Assembly (NCBI RefSeq): GCF_002278135.3
Contig: NZ_CP029425.2
Location: 3,696,001 to 3,760,000, forward strand
Direction of reading: 5' to 3'
Length of the DNA: 64,000 nucleotides
From: Bradyrhizobium ottawaense
GTDB taxonomy: Bacteria > Pseudomonadota > Alphaproteobacteria > Rhizobiales > Xanthobacteraceae
The notes beneath the pieces are model-generated. The model was not told the DNA's origin. It saw only the letters and a list, made by a program, of their open reading frames with translations, and made no database searches. Each line of letters starts with the position of its first letter. The first letter of the stretch is position 1. The translations under genes were made by a program, and so were the position numbers. This document shows, piece after piece, positions 27,831-37,098 of this stretch.

Positions 27831-28517
27831 ATGTCGGGCCTGTTGCAGATCGGTCTTCTGGTTTTTCCGCGCGTCACCCAGCTCGATCTCACCGGTCCCG
27901 CCCAGGTCTTCTCCAGCCTGCCTGACGTGACGGTGCATCTGATCTGGAAACGCATCGAGCCCGTGCCGAGCGATTCCGTGATCGCGCTGATGCCGACTGT
28001 CACCTTCGCCGATTGTCCGCAGCTCGACGTGATCTGCGTCCCCGGCGGCTACGGCACCGACGAGCTGATGCTGGACGAGGACGTTCTCGCCTTTCTGCGA
28101 AAGCAGGAGAAGGGGGCGACATACGTGACCTCGGTCTGCACCGGCTCGCTGGTGCTTGGCGCCGCCGGCTTGTTGAAGGGATATCGCGCGGCCACGCACT
28201 GGACCGCGAGGGATGCATTGCCGTACTTCGGAGCCGAGCTGTCGCAGGAGAGGGTCTGCATCGACCGCAATCGCATGACGGGCGGCGGCATCACCGCCGG
28301 CATCGACTTCGCGCTCACTTTGGTGTCGATGTTGCGCGGCCGCGCCGCTGCGGAGATGATCCAGCTGCGCATGGAGTACAATCCCGCGCCGCCCTTCGCG
28401 GCCGGCTCGCCGGACACGGCGCCGGCGGCGATCGTCGCTGCCATGAAGGAGCGGGTTGCGCCTGCGCAGGCGCGGCGGCTGGAGTTCGTCAGGAAGGCCG
28501 TCCAGCGGCAGGGATAG
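27831..28517 (+). CDS. DJ-1/PfpI-family protein, isocyanide hydratase (InhA)-like
   Basis: The start at 27831 (GAGG 7 nt upstream) gives 228 residues, the length of Pseudomonas isonitrile hydratase. The nucleophile elbow VTSVCTGSLVLGAAGL has C103 and T104, and D19 sits in TQLDLTGPAQVF. These match the essential Asp and Cys of InhA, which hydrates isonitriles to N-substituted formamides. The THWTARDAL block is also typical. Other DJ-1 relatives with this elbow have unknown substrates, so the name is tentative. It diverges from the frameshifted GlxA-type regulator across 91 nt. Confidence 0.8.
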   Translation: MSGLLQIGLLVFPRVTQLDLTGPAQVFSSLPDVTVHLIWKRIEPVPSDSVIALMPTVTFADCPQLDVICVPGGYGTDELMLDEDVLAFLRKQEKGATYVTSVCTGSLVLGAAGLLKGYRAATHWTARDALPYFGAELSQERVCIDRNRMTGGGITAGIDFALTLVSMLRGRAAAEMIQLRMEYNPAPPFAAGSPDTAPAAIVAAMKERVAPAQARRLEFVRKAVQRQG

Positions 28518-28629
28518 CGAGCCAGCTTCGACCGGCCGCGCGCCGCGTGGACCGGCGCATGCGCTGTGAGCGAGGGCACATCGATCGATCATCGCGACAT
28601 GCCGTCGCGATGCTGAAGCGGAGGGGGCA

Positions 28630-29898
28630 ATGGCGCCTTGTCGTGTTGGAGAATTGCTATCGTCGCGCAGCCGGCTTTGCCGCTTGACCTTCGGCCTCAT
28701 CCTGGCGCTGGGTCAGGCAGCGCTCGCCGAACGGAGCGCGGCTGCCGATTTCTCCGGTGGCGTGGTCAGGATCGGCATCATCAATGACCAGGCCGGACCG
28801 TTGTCGGACCTGGCCGGGCCCGGCTCCGTCGTCGCCGCGCGGATGGCCGTGGACGATTTTCAGCGCGCAACGCCGGGGCTGAAGGCCGAGATCGTCGTCG
28901 CCGACCATCAGAACAAGCCGGATATCGGCGCCCAGATCGTCCGCAAATGGTTCGACGTGGATGGCGTCGACATGGTCGCCGACGTCGGAAACTCCGCGGT
29001 CGCGCTCGCCATCCAGTCGATCGCACGCGACAAGAACAGGATCGTGATCTATTCGGCGGTCGGCACCACCGATATCGGCGGCAAGCAATGCTCGCGCACC
29101 GGCCTGATGTGGCTGCACGACAATTACAATCTAGTCGCCGGATCGGTCCGAAAGCTGGTGTCGCAAGGCTATGACAGCTGGTTCTTCATCGCGTCAGACT
29201 ACGCGTTCGGACGCAATATGGTCGAGGTGTCCCAGCGCGTGCTGGCGGCGGCAGGGGCCAAGTCGCTCGGCGCGGTCTTTCATCCGCTCGGAAATGCCGA
29301 TTACGGCTCCTTCCTGCTGCAAGCCCAGGCTTCCAAAGCCAAGGTGGTTGCGTTCGCCAATGCCGGCGAGCAGCTCGTGACCTCGATGAAGCAATGGAAC
29401 GAGTTCGGAATGAATGCGGGGCCGCAGAAGGCCGTCGCCGAGCTGATGTTCCTGACCGATGTGCACGCCATGGGGGCCGAAACGGCCAAGGGCCTGACGA
29501 CCGTCACTGCCTGGTATTGGGCGCTCAACGAGGAAACGCGCGCGTTCGCCCAGAGGTTCTACAAGCTTCACAACGCCATGCCGACCGCGCCGCAGGCCGC
29601 CGTCTACTCCGCCGTGTCGCAATATCTGAAAGCCGCTTCTGCGGCGGGAACGGACGAGACCAACGCCGTGCTGGAGCAGATGCGCGCGATGCCGGTCGAC
29701 GATTTCTATGCGCGCGGCGCGCGGCTGCGCGCCGACAACAAGCTGGTGCACGATTTTTATCTCGTCGAGGTCAAGAAGCCGTCGGACGTGAAGACGCCCT
29801 GGGACTATTACAACGTCGTCGAGAAGATACCTGCCGAGGACGCCTTTCTGCCCCTCAGCGACAGCGAATGCCCGTTGCTCAAGACGTCACGAAACTAG
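28630..29898 (+). CDS. Orphan ABC transporter substrate-binding protein, LivK type
   Basis: The 422-residue protein has a Sec signal peptide (cleavage near AAAD, about residue 38-40), then the type I periplasmic-binding fold (VVRIGIINDQAGPLSDLAGP, VADVGNSAVALAIQSIARD). It has no membrane or ATPase partner nearby. It probably supplies a Liv-type importer encoded elsewhere or acts as a sensor. It differs clearly from the pair at 3531-6036. Confidence 0.87.
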   Translation: MAPCRVGELLSSRSRLCRLTFGLILALGQAALAERSAAADFSGGVVRIGIINDQAGPLSDLAGPGSVVAARMAVDDFQRATPGLKAEIVVADHQNKPDIGAQIVRKWFDVDGVDMVADVGNSAVALAIQSIARDKNRIVIYSAVGTTDIGGKQCSRTGLMWLHDNYNLVAGSVRKLVSQGYDSWFFIASDYAFGRNMVEVSQRVLAAAGAKSLGAVFHPLGNADYGSFLLQAQASKAKVVAFANAGEQLVTSMKQWNEFGMNAGPQKAVAELMFLTDVHAMGAETAKGLTTVTAWYWALNEETRAFAQRFYKLHNAMPTAPQAAVYSAVSQYLKAASAAGTDETNAVLEQMRAMPVDDFYARGARLRADNKLVHDFYLVEVKKPSDVKTPWDYYNVVEKIPAEDAFLPLSDSECPLLKTSRN

Positions 29899-29931
29899 CA
29901 TTTGCGTCAAAGAAAGCGGCGGCCGGCCGCT

Positions 29932-30189
29932 TCAGCCATATTCCTCGCCGATGCCGTATTCCCGGTAGATCTCCAGTGGGTCGAGGTCGGGAAACAGGCG
30001 GCATTTGGCCTGGGCGAGGTGCAGGCTCACCGCCGCCGGCTCCTTGCCGTTCGCCAATATCTTGCGGATGTCGTCCATATGCGCGTTCGGCTGGTGCTTC
30101 GGTTCGAGCTGCTCCAGCGCGACCAGGGCGGTCGCGAGGGCCTCGGTCAGAACCCAGTCGTCGTGGCCGGTGATTCCCTTCTTCGGCAT
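29932..30189 (-). CDS. Small conserved-type hypothetical protein
   Basis: This 85-residue protein begins MPKKGITGHDDWVLTEALAT and ends in a DLDPLEIYREYGIGEEYG tail. It is acidic and mainly helical, a pattern found in small rhizobial proteins. It is convergent with the binding-protein gene; a GC-rich inverted stretch lies between them (29910-29935). No function is known. Confidence 0.7.
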   Translation of the reverse strand: MPKKGITGHDDWVLTEALATALVALEQLEPKHQPNAHMDDIRKILANGKEPAAVSLHLAQAKCRLFPDLDPLEIYREYGIGEEYG

Positions 30190-30462
30190 CGGCAGACCTC
30201 AGATGTGGCGGCAGCGTCCAGTCTATCGCGACTTTCGCCAAATCGCCATTGAGCCATAGCGGGTGCGCTGCGTCAGGGCAGGCCCACCGCCATCGTCCGG
30301 CTTGCATTATGGCGGCGTGTGGCTAAAAGGCGGCGACTTGCAGTATCCTTGTTGAAACAAAGTTGGCGTAGACGGGCCGTCACAACCCAGCTCCCGGTCT
30401 GGGTCCCGATCCCGAATCTCGCAGCACGATCCGGCTGCGCACCCCTCAAGGCTCGAGCCAGC

Positions 30463-30837
30463 ATGGTTTTTCTCAGCTTCGTCTACCGCTTCATCACCAA
30501 CTTCGCGTTCATGGCGGTGGTCTATTTCAGCCTGAACTTCATGGAGAAATATCCGAACCGGGCGATCCTGGCGATCCTGGTGCTGATCTATGCGGCGATG
30601 CGTGCGGTCTCGACGCTGCGCGCGTTCTACTTCTTCCAGAAGATCGAGAAGCTGGAAGCCGAGACGCGGCGGCTTCAGGGCCCGATCAATGACGGCTCCG
30701 GGGGAACGAATGCGCGCAAGCAGGTGGTCGCCGACGTGGCCCGGCTGCGCCGCGACGGCGAGCTCAAGTCCTATATGGACCTGTTCTTCCTGGCGCTGAT
30801 CGTGCTGCTCTGCGTCGCCGCCATCATGCGGCAATAG
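30463..30837 (+). CDS. Small membrane protein
   Basis: The start at 30463 gives 124 residues. Two adjacent hydrophobic helices occur near 3-22 and 30-50, then a charged coiled segment (EKLEAETRRLQ) and a final helix (LFFLALIVLLCVAAIM). The upstream extension to 30319 is unlike a membrane protein and was not included. It is convergent with a deacetylase gene. No family recognised. Confidence 0.72.
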   Translation: MVFLSFVYRFITNFAFMAVVYFSLNFMEKYPNRAILAILVLIYAAMRAVSTLRAFYFFQKIEKLEAETRRLQGPINDGSGGTNARKQVVADVARLRRDGELKSYMDLFFLALIVLLCVAAIMRQ

Positions 30838-30844
30838 GTAGGGA

Positions 30845-32122
30845 CTAAGCGCGCTTCTTCAGACTGGCGATGCGGGTCGAGCGCGGCGTGGCGCTCTTGG
30901 CCTGCGCGGCAGGCTTGGGTGCGGCCGGTGCCGCATGCGCGGTGTGCCGAACCTGGGACTTGGCCGTCTTGCCCTTTGCCGCCTTGCCCCTGGCCGCATG
31001 CGGCGTCTCGGCCGCCATTGCCAGCCGGGTCGCGGCACGCCGCGACAATGTCGTCGACAGCAGCACCTCGACCGAGCCTTCCGGGATCGCAAACAGCGCG
31101 CGGCCGGGCACGGGCAGGGCGGACGCGACGTCCATCTGACCCTTGGTCCGGCGCGGCAGCAGCGGCTGATGCTCGGTCCGCGCATTGAGGTCGGCGAGCG
31201 AGGGCGCCGGCAGCGTCCTGGTCTGCGTGAACACGAAGCTCGGAACGGAAGGCCAGCGCGCGATCGGCACGGTCTCGGTCGGCGGATGCAGCAGCCATTC
31301 CACCGGCGTGGTCGGCGTCGCTGGCCGGTCGGCGGTCGCGGGCACAACATGCACGATGCGATAGCCGCGCGCTTTGAGGTCGCGGATGATTTTTGGCAGC
31401 GCCGCCACCGTCCGCGCCTGGATGTCGTGCAGCAACAGGATGCCCTTGCCCTTGGCCTCCAGCCGCTGGATCGCGAGCTGATAGACGCGGTCGGACGACA
31501 CATGGCGCCAGTCGTCGGCCGGGAAGTCAGCGCTCCACACCTGGATGCCGCGCGAGATCAGATGGTGCTCGACGCCTTCGGCGCGCATCAGGCCGGGAAT
31601 GCGGAAGAACGGCGCCAGCTTGGACGGATCGGTCATCGCGGCCGAGGTCCACTCGATGCCGCCATTGATCTCGGCCTCGGCCTTCTCGATCGGCATCCGG
31701 TCGAAGGTCAGCGGATGGTTCATGCTGTGGGTGCCGACCGTGTGGCCCGCCGCCACCAGCTTGCGCACGCCTTCGGGGTTCGCCTTGGCCTGGCTGCCGA
31801 TGATGAAGAAGGTCGCCTTGATGCACTCGTCGTCGAGCATCTTGAGGACCTGGTTGGAATATTTCGGCAGCGGACCGTCGTCGAAGGTCAGGACGACCTC
31901 ATGATCCCTGAGCGGCAGCGTCTCGCGGTACTGCATGGTGCCGATCAGCGGATGCTCGCGCGGATCGACCACCAGGGTGCGGGACGTCCCGAGCGCGTCG
32001 GGATGGCCCGGGCAGTCGGCTGCAAGCGCCGCCGGCGATCCGATGGTCGAACATCCAAGGAATCCGCCGAGGCAAAGGACGATCCACGATCGCGTCCGCA
32101 AGACAACGCTACTTCCGATCAT
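30845..32122 (-). CDS. Polysaccharide deacetylase (NodB-type, CE4) with basic C-terminal tail
   Basis: The 425-residue secreted protein has a signal peptide (cleavage near AALAA, residue 35), then a NodB homology domain. Motif 1 is TFDDGP (D81, D82) and motif 2 THSMNH (H132, H136), giving the metal triad and catalytic base. The last 120 residues are Ala/Lys/Pro-rich and low complexity, probably an anchor or wall-binding tail. CE4 enzymes deacetylate N-acetylglucosamine polymers such as peptidoglycan or exopolysaccharide. The adjacent gene at 32301-33104 encodes a shorter paralogue. Confidence 0.9.
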   Translation of the reverse strand: MIGSSVVLRTRSWIVLCLGGFLGCSTIGSPAALAADCPGHPDALGTSRTLVVDPREHPLIGTMQYRETLPLRDHEVVLTFDDGPLPKYSNQVLKMLDDECIKATFFIIGSQAKANPEGVRKLVAAGHTVGTHSMNHPLTFDRMPIEKAEAEINGGIEWTSAAMTDPSKLAPFFRIPGLMRAEGVEHHLISRGIQVWSADFPADDWRHVSSDRVYQLAIQRLEAKGKGILLLHDIQARTVAALPKIIRDLKARGYRIVHVVPATADRPATPTTPVEWLLHPPTETVPIARWPSVPSFVFTQTRTLPAPSLADLNARTEHQPLLPRRTKGQMDVASALPVPGRALFAIPEGSVEVLLSTTLSRRAATRLAMAAETPHAARGKAAKGKTAKSQVRHTAHAAPAAPKPAAQAKSATPRSTRIASLKKRA

Positions 32123-32300
32123 GAACCCCGTCTGCCCTCATGTGCGATTGCCGCCATAGTAGGTCGGAGACATCAGGAAACGGTTCAGGCCAAAGAACCT
32201 TTCCCGTCACAAAGTCCCCATCCATTTGCATGGGGTATCATGAACAGAGTGTTAATAGGGCCCAAATCACCCCATTTTGCGCCGGCGTGACATTCCGGCA

Positions 32301-33104
32301 TCAGCGCGCATCGGCATTCTTCTGCGGGCCTGCCGGCGCGATGTGGACCACCCGATAGCCGTTCTCCCTCAGATACCGCAGGAAGGCCGGCATGATCGCC
32401 GCGGTGCGCGCCTTGGGGTCGTGGAAGAGGACGATGCCCTTGCCGCTAGCTGCGAGGCGCTCCGTGACCAGCTTCAATTCCTGCTCCGGCGTCATCTCGT
32501 TCCAGTCGCTGGCCCAGAGGTCCGCGCCGAACACGACGATGCCACGGGATTGGAGCAGGTCGAGCTGCGCTTGCGTCCCCTGGAAATAGGGAAAGCGGAA
32601 GAACGGCGTCGAAGGCGTCGCCGTCGAGCTGCCGTGCAGCGCCATCTCGACGGCCGCGACGCCGCGGTCGACCTCGCTCTTGGCCTTGTCGAACGGGATC
32701 CGCGCCATGAACGGATGCGAGAAAGTGTGGTGGCCGATGGTGTGGCCCTCGCGGGCGATGCGCTTGACCATGTCGGGATGCTGGCTGGCGTGGAGGCCGA
32801 TCAGGAAGAAGGTCGCGCGCACGCATTCCTGCGCCAGCGCCGCCAGCACCTTCGACGTCGTCGGCGGGTTCGGCCCGTCGTCGAAGGTCAGCACGACCTC
32901 GTGATCGGCCAGCGCAAGCGTCTGCGGAAAGCTCTTCAAGCCCACGCGCGGCGTGGTCTTGGCATCGACGCTCAGCACGCGCGAAGTGCCGAGCGCGTCC
33001 TTGCGCGGACACTCAGCGGCCACGGCCGAAGCGACGCCGATCAAGGCCGCGAGGGCCGCGCCCGATGACATCGAGGTCCACCTCAGTCGAAGCATCTTTG
33101 TCAT
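32301..33104 (-). CDS. Polysaccharide deacetylase (NodB-type, CE4), short paralogue
   Basis: The 267-residue secreted protein has a signal peptide ending near AVAA (residue 30), motif 1 TFDDGP (D75, D76) and motif 2 HHTFSH (H126, H130). It lacks the low-complexity tail of its neighbour. The two share the N-terminal CP...DALGTSR...VD pattern, which indicates tandem duplication. It is divergent from mgtE over 82 nt, and 178 nt separate it from the next deacetylase. Confidence 0.9.
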   Translation of the reverse strand: MTKMLRLRWTSMSSGAALAALIGVASAVAAECPRKDALGTSRVLSVDAKTTPRVGLKSFPQTLALADHEVVLTFDDGPNPPTTSKVLAALAQECVRATFFLIGLHASQHPDMVKRIAREGHTIGHHTFSHPFMARIPFDKAKSEVDRGVAAVEMALHGSSTATPSTPFFRFPYFQGTQAQLDLLQSRGIVVFGADLWASDWNEMTPEQELKLVTERLAASGKGIVLFHDPKARTAAIMPAFLRYLRENGYRVVHIAPAGPQKNADAR

Positions 33105-33186
33105 TGCGCTCGGAGTTGCCTTGTGGGTATTGCCTGACCGTCAGCCCAGACCATTCGTTCCAACCTGTCAAACGGCGAGGCGCGCC

Positions 33187-34608
33187 ATGGATGAACATAT
33201 GGACGTTGCCCGATCCGCCGCGGACTCGGTACTCGACCACGTGCCGATGCGCAATGAAGACGGCGATATCAGGCACGAATTCGTCGAGGAGGTCGCCCAT
33301 GCGATCGAGGCCGGCGACAGCGCCTCGCTGCGCGCCTGCGTCGCCGAGCTGCACGAGGCCGATCTCGGCGATCTCATCGGCGCTCTGGAGCCCGACGACC
33401 GCGTCCGCCTGGTCGAGCTGACCGGGCGCGATTTCGACTTCTCCGCGCTGAACGAGCTCGACGAGGGCGTGCGCGAGGAGATCCTCGAGGAACTGCCGCC
33501 GGAGACCGTCGCGGAAGGTGTTCGCGAACTCGAATCCGACGACGCCGTCGAGCTGCTCGAGACCCTCGACCAGGCCGAGCAGGAGGAGATCCTCGAGAAG
33601 CTGCCGCTCAAGGAGCGCGTCGCGCTCGAACGCAGCCTGCTGTATCCCGAGAATTCCGCGGGCCGCCGGATGCAGACCGAGTTCATCGCGGTGCCCCAGG
33701 ATTTCACCGTCGGGCAGGCGATCGACTACATGCGCGAGACGCCGGATCTGCCCGACCGCTTCTACGAGATCTACGTCGTCGACAAGGACCAGCACTGGCA
33801 GGGCGCAGTCCCCCTCGACGTGCTGCTGCGCGCGCGCCGGCCGGTGCCGCTCACCGAGCTCACCGACGAGGACCGCCGCCGCGTCTCCGTCCTGGAGGAC
33901 CAGGAAGAGGTCGCGCGCATGTTCGGCAAGTATAATCTCGTCGCAGCTCCCGTGCTCGACACCCAGGACCGCCTGGTCGGCGTCATCACGGTCGACGACG
34001 TCGTCGACGTCATCGAGGAGGAGGCGGACGAGGACCTCAAGGCGCTCGGCGGCGTCACCAGCGACGAAGAGCTGTCGGATACGTTCCTGACGATTGCGCG
34101 CGCGCGGTTCAACTGGCTGCTGGTCAATCTCGCCACCGCCTTCCTGGCGTCCTCGGTGCTCGGCCTGTTCGAGGGCCAGCTGGAGAAGATGGTCGCGCTC
34201 GCCGTGCTGGCGCCGATCGTGGCGAGCCAGGGCGGGAACGCCGCGACCCAGACCATGACGGTGGCGGTGCGGGCGCTGGCGACGCGCGAGCTGGGCTCCT
34301 CCAATGCCTGGCGCGTGGTGATGCGCGAGGCGCTGGTCGGTCTCGTCAACGGGCTCGCCTTCGCCGTGATCACGGGGATTGCGGCGGTGGCCTGGTTCAA
34401 GATCCCCGGCCTCGGCATCGTCATCGGCCTGGCGATGGTGTGCAACCTCATCGCCGGTGCGCTCGGCGGCATCCTGATCCCGATGGCGCTCGAACGCGTC
34501 AGGGCCGACCCCGCGGTGGCGTCGGGCACGTTCGTCACCACGGTGACGGATGTGGTCGGGTTCTTCTCGTTCCTCGGCATCGCGACGCTCTGGTTCGGGC
34601 TGAGGTAG
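33187..34608 (+). CDS. mgtE: Magnesium transporter MgtE
   Basis: From the ATG at 33187 (another at 33199 is possible) the protein has 473 residues, in the usual MgtE range. The acidic N domain (about 25-150) is rich in Leu and Glu repeats. Two CBS modules (about 160-275) end with VITVDDVVDVIEEEADEDLK. Five membrane helices follow from about 300, with SQGGNAATQTMTVAVRAL lining the pore. It is a Mg2+-gated channel-type importer in the inner membrane. A palindromic repeat follows the stop (34622-34725). Confidence 0.95.
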   Translation: MDEHMDVARSAADSVLDHVPMRNEDGDIRHEFVEEVAHAIEAGDSASLRACVAELHEADLGDLIGALEPDDRVRLVELTGRDFDFSALNELDEGVREEILEELPPETVAEGVRELESDDAVELLETLDQAEQEEILEKLPLKERVALERSLLYPENSAGRRMQTEFIAVPQDFTVGQAIDYMRETPDLPDRFYEIYVVDKDQHWQGAVPLDVLLRARRPVPLTELTDEDRRRVSVLEDQEEVARMFGKYNLVAAPVLDTQDRLVGVITVDDVVDVIEEEADEDLKALGGVTSDEELSDTFLTIARARFNWLLVNLATAFLASSVLGLFEGQLEKMVALAVLAPIVASQGGNAATQTMTVAVRALATRELGSSNAWRVVMREALVGLVNGLAFAVITGIAAVAWFKIPGLGIVIGLAMVCNLIAGALGGILIPMALERVRADPAVASGTFVTTVTDVVGFFSFLGIATLWFGLR

Positions 34609-34621
34609 GTTTCACCCCAAC

Positions 34622-34725
34622 GTCATTCCGGGGCGCGCCTCTTGGCGCGAGCCCGGAATCCATTTTTCCGCATCGCTTGCAGCCTGATGGATTCCGGGCT
34701 CGCGCTTCGCGCGCCCCGGAATGAC
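34622..34725. repeat. Dispersed palindromic intergenic repeat (copy 1)
   Basis: This 104-nt element starts GTCATTCCGGGGCGCG and ends CGCGCCCCGGAATGAC, so its termini are inverted repeats. Internally GAGCCCGGAATCCAT and ATGGATTCCGGGCTC form a second stem. A close copy is at 63295-63396. Such REP-like elements are dispersed in Bradyrhizobium and Rhodopseudomonas genomes, as far as I recall. It follows mgtE and may act as a transcript end. Confidence 0.85.
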
Positions 34726-34781
34726 AATCATCTTTAATCCGAACTTAAGCGACCTGCCGCATCATCGCCTCGCTTGGGGGA

Positions 34782-35099
34782 ATGAGCATGCGGTTGCGGC
34801 TGAAGGCGGACGGACGGGTCGTTGAGTTGCGGGATGGACAGGAATTTCCGGTCCAGCCGTCTCCGGTCGAGCCCACGGCCAATGCCGCGCCGGCCGACGC
34901 CAACCCGCTCGCGGTGCGCGATTTGCGTCGCCGCGCCTGCCTGACCCAGATGGAGTTCGCCGCCAAGCTCGGCGTTCCCGTCGAGACCATCCGCAACTGG
35001 GAGCAGGGCAAGCGGGCGCCGCGGGGACCGGCCCGCGCGCTGCTCGCGGTGATCGCGCACGCCCCGGATACGGTGTTCCAGGCGCTCGCCAAAGCCTGA
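34782..35099 (+). CDS. XRE-type helix-turn-helix regulator
   Basis: The 105-residue protein has an N-terminal acidic and proline-rich arm, then an HTH (about 50-85) with LTQMEFAAKLGVPVETIRNW followed by EQGKRAPRGPARALL. This is the pattern of HigA/MqsA-type antitoxin-like regulators. No toxin gene is adjacent, so it is probably a stand-alone regulator. A GGGGG tract precedes the start; a second ATG is two codons in. Confidence 0.85.
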   Translation: MSMRLRLKADGRVVELRDGQEFPVQPSPVEPTANAAPADANPLAVRDLRRRACLTQMEFAAKLGVPVETIRNWEQGKRAPRGPARALLAVIAHAPDTVFQALAKA

Positions 35100-35267
35100 C
35101 GCCAAAGCCCGACGTCGAGGGCGGCCGGGCCCTGACGCGAACCTCCTGTTAGCATTGCGCCAAATATCCCGCTGAACTGCCGCGGCCTTCCGTTGGCAGC
35201 GTCATGGGCCGGGTCCATAATGAGGCCTGATGACGTCAGGGGCTGCCGCAACGGAAGAGGAGTCCTC

Positions 35268-36086
35268 ATGCTGTTCGTCGAGGCCAATGGCGCAAAAATC
35301 CCGGCGATCGGACTCGGGACCTGGGAGCTGAGCGGAAGACCTGCCGCGCGCGTGGTCGAGCAGGCGCTGCGGTTCGGCTATCGCCACATCGACACCGCGC
35401 AGGTCTACGAGAATGAACGCGAGGTCGGCGACGGCTTGCGCGCCTCGGGCGTGCGCCGGGACGACATCTTCCTCACCACCAAGGTCTGGACCAACCATTT
35501 CGCGCCCCACGATCTCGAGCGCTCGGTCAAGGAGAGCCTGGCTCGGTTGCGGCTTCCCTCCGTCGATCTGCTGCTGCTGCACTGGCCCAATTCGCATGTG
35601 CCGCTGGCGGAGACGCTCGGCGCGCTGTCGCATGCGAAGACCATGGGCCTGACCCGCCACATCGGCGTCTCCAATTTCACGGTGGCGCTGATCGAGCAGG
35701 CGGTCGCGCTGTCGCCTGAGCCGCTGGTCTGCAACCAGGTCGAATACCACCCTTATCTCGATCAGGCGAAGGTGAGGGCGGCCTGCGACCAGCATGGCCT
35801 TGCGCTCGTCGCCTACAGCCCGATCGCCAAGGGACGCATCAAGTCCGACCAGAGGCTGGCCGAGATCGGACGCGTCCACCGCAAGACGCCGGCGCAGGTC
35901 TGCCTGCGCTGGCTGGTGCAACAGAATGTCGCTGCGATCCCGCGCACCTCGCGCATCGAACGCCTGTCTGAAAACATCGAGATCTTCGATTTCGAGCTGT
36001 CGGAGGACGAGATGAGCCGGATCGCCGCACTCGCCAGTCCGAAGGGTCGCCTGACCGACTTCGGCTTCGCCCCGAAATGGGATTGA
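35268..36086 (+). CDS. Aldo/keto reductase
   Basis: The start at 35268, with GGAAGAGGAG upstream, gives 272 residues. The AKR tetrad is D42, Y47, K72 and H105, and the motifs IDTAQVYENE and LLLHWPN are typical of the AKR5-like 2,5-diketo-gluconate reductase/DkgA group. NADPH-dependent reduction of aldehydes or ketones is expected. It is monocistronic by spacing. Confidence 0.9.
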   Translation: MLFVEANGAKIPAIGLGTWELSGRPAARVVEQALRFGYRHIDTAQVYENEREVGDGLRASGVRRDDIFLTTKVWTNHFAPHDLERSVKESLARLRLPSVDLLLLHWPNSHVPLAETLGALSHAKTMGLTRHIGVSNFTVALIEQAVALSPEPLVCNQVEYHPYLDQAKVRAACDQHGLALVAYSPIAKGRIKSDQRLAEIGRVHRKTPAQVCLRWLVQQNVAAIPRTSRIERLSENIEIFDFELSEDEMSRIAALASPKGRLTDFGFAPKWD

Positions 36087-36135
36087 GAGGGGGCTGGGGT
36101 ATGCTAGGACCGCGACGGCAACCCAAGATCGGTCG

Positions 36136-37098
36136 ATGGAACTGCGGAAGATCATACGGACGGACATTGCGGCGTCAGCAATCGCGCATCTGACGCTGGT
36201 GGCGCTGATCATCGTGATCAGCGAGGTCCATCCGTTTCGCAGCCAGCCGCCGGAGACCGTGACCGTCGACATCGTCACGCCGGAGCAGGTGAAGGAAGAG
36301 ATCAAGGAGCAGGAGACGAAGGAGGCGGCCAAGGAGAAGCCGCCGGAGCCAACGCCCGATCTGAAACTGCCGAAGCTTGATTTCACCGACCAGTCCGAAG
36401 CGGCGGGCAAGCCCGCGGCCAAGCAGCAGGACGCGGCACCGTCGTCGCAGCAGACGCCACCTGAACCGCAGCAGAAGCAGCCGCAGCCGCAACCCTCGCC
36501 GGCGCCGAAGCAGCGTGAGGCCAACGTGCAGCCTCAACCTCAACAGCCACAGCCGTCGCAACAGCCGCCGCCCCAATCGCAGCAACAACCGCCGCCCCAG
36601 CCACCGATGCAGCCGCCGCCTCAAGCGATGCAGCAGCCGGAGGCCGCGCCGCCGCCGGCCTATCAGGCTCCGCAGCCTGACGTCACCGTCAAGTACGGCG
36701 TCATGCTGGGCCTGCCGCCGGAATTGCCGCCGGAGCTGCCGAAAGACACCCCCAAGGACGATGGCGGCGATGCCAAGGATTCGATCGCAGCCAAGCTGCC
36801 GCAGGAAGTCATCGCCGCGCTTCGTCGCCATTTGCGCAGCTGTGCGAAATTGCCGGCCGGACTCAGCCCCACCGACGCCGTTCGCATCAAGCTGCGCACG
36901 GTGTTTGCGACCGACGGCACGCTGGCGCGCGAGCCGATCCTGATCGAGGCTCCGCCGTCCGCGAAAGGCGTGGCGCTCGTGAAGTCCGCCATGAGCGCGC
37001 TCCAGAACTGCCAACCTTACAAGATGCTGCCGGCAAATCTGTACGGGGAATGGAAGATCATGGACCTGCCGTTCAGCCCGCGGGATTTCGGATCGTAG
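36136..37098 (+). CDS. TolA/TonB-like envelope protein with Pro/Gln-rich linker
   Basis: The 320-residue protein has an N-terminal membrane anchor (about 12-30), an acidic/lysine segment, a long Pro/Gln-rich spacer (about 110-180) and a C-terminal TolA-like domain (about 225-320) with two cysteines (C237 in LRSCAKLP and C295 in LQNCQPY). The layout suggests a periplasm-spanning protein that contacts outer-membrane partners. No TolB, ExbB or ExbD gene is adjacent. TonB- versus TolA-type function cannot be settled. Confidence 0.78.
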   Translation: MELRKIIRTDIAASAIAHLTLVALIIVISEVHPFRSQPPETVTVDIVTPEQVKEEIKEQETKEAAKEKPPEPTPDLKLPKLDFTDQSEAAGKPAAKQQDAAPSSQQTPPEPQQKQPQPQPSPAPKQREANVQPQPQQPQPSQQPPPQSQQQPPPQPPMQPPPQAMQQPEAAPPPAYQAPQPDVTVKYGVMLGLPPELPPELPKDTPKDDGGDAKDSIAAKLPQEVIAALRRHLRSCAKLPAGLSPTDAVRIKLRTVFATDGTLAREPILIEAPPSAKGVALVKSAMSALQNCQPYKMLPANLYGEWKIMDLPFSPRDFGS

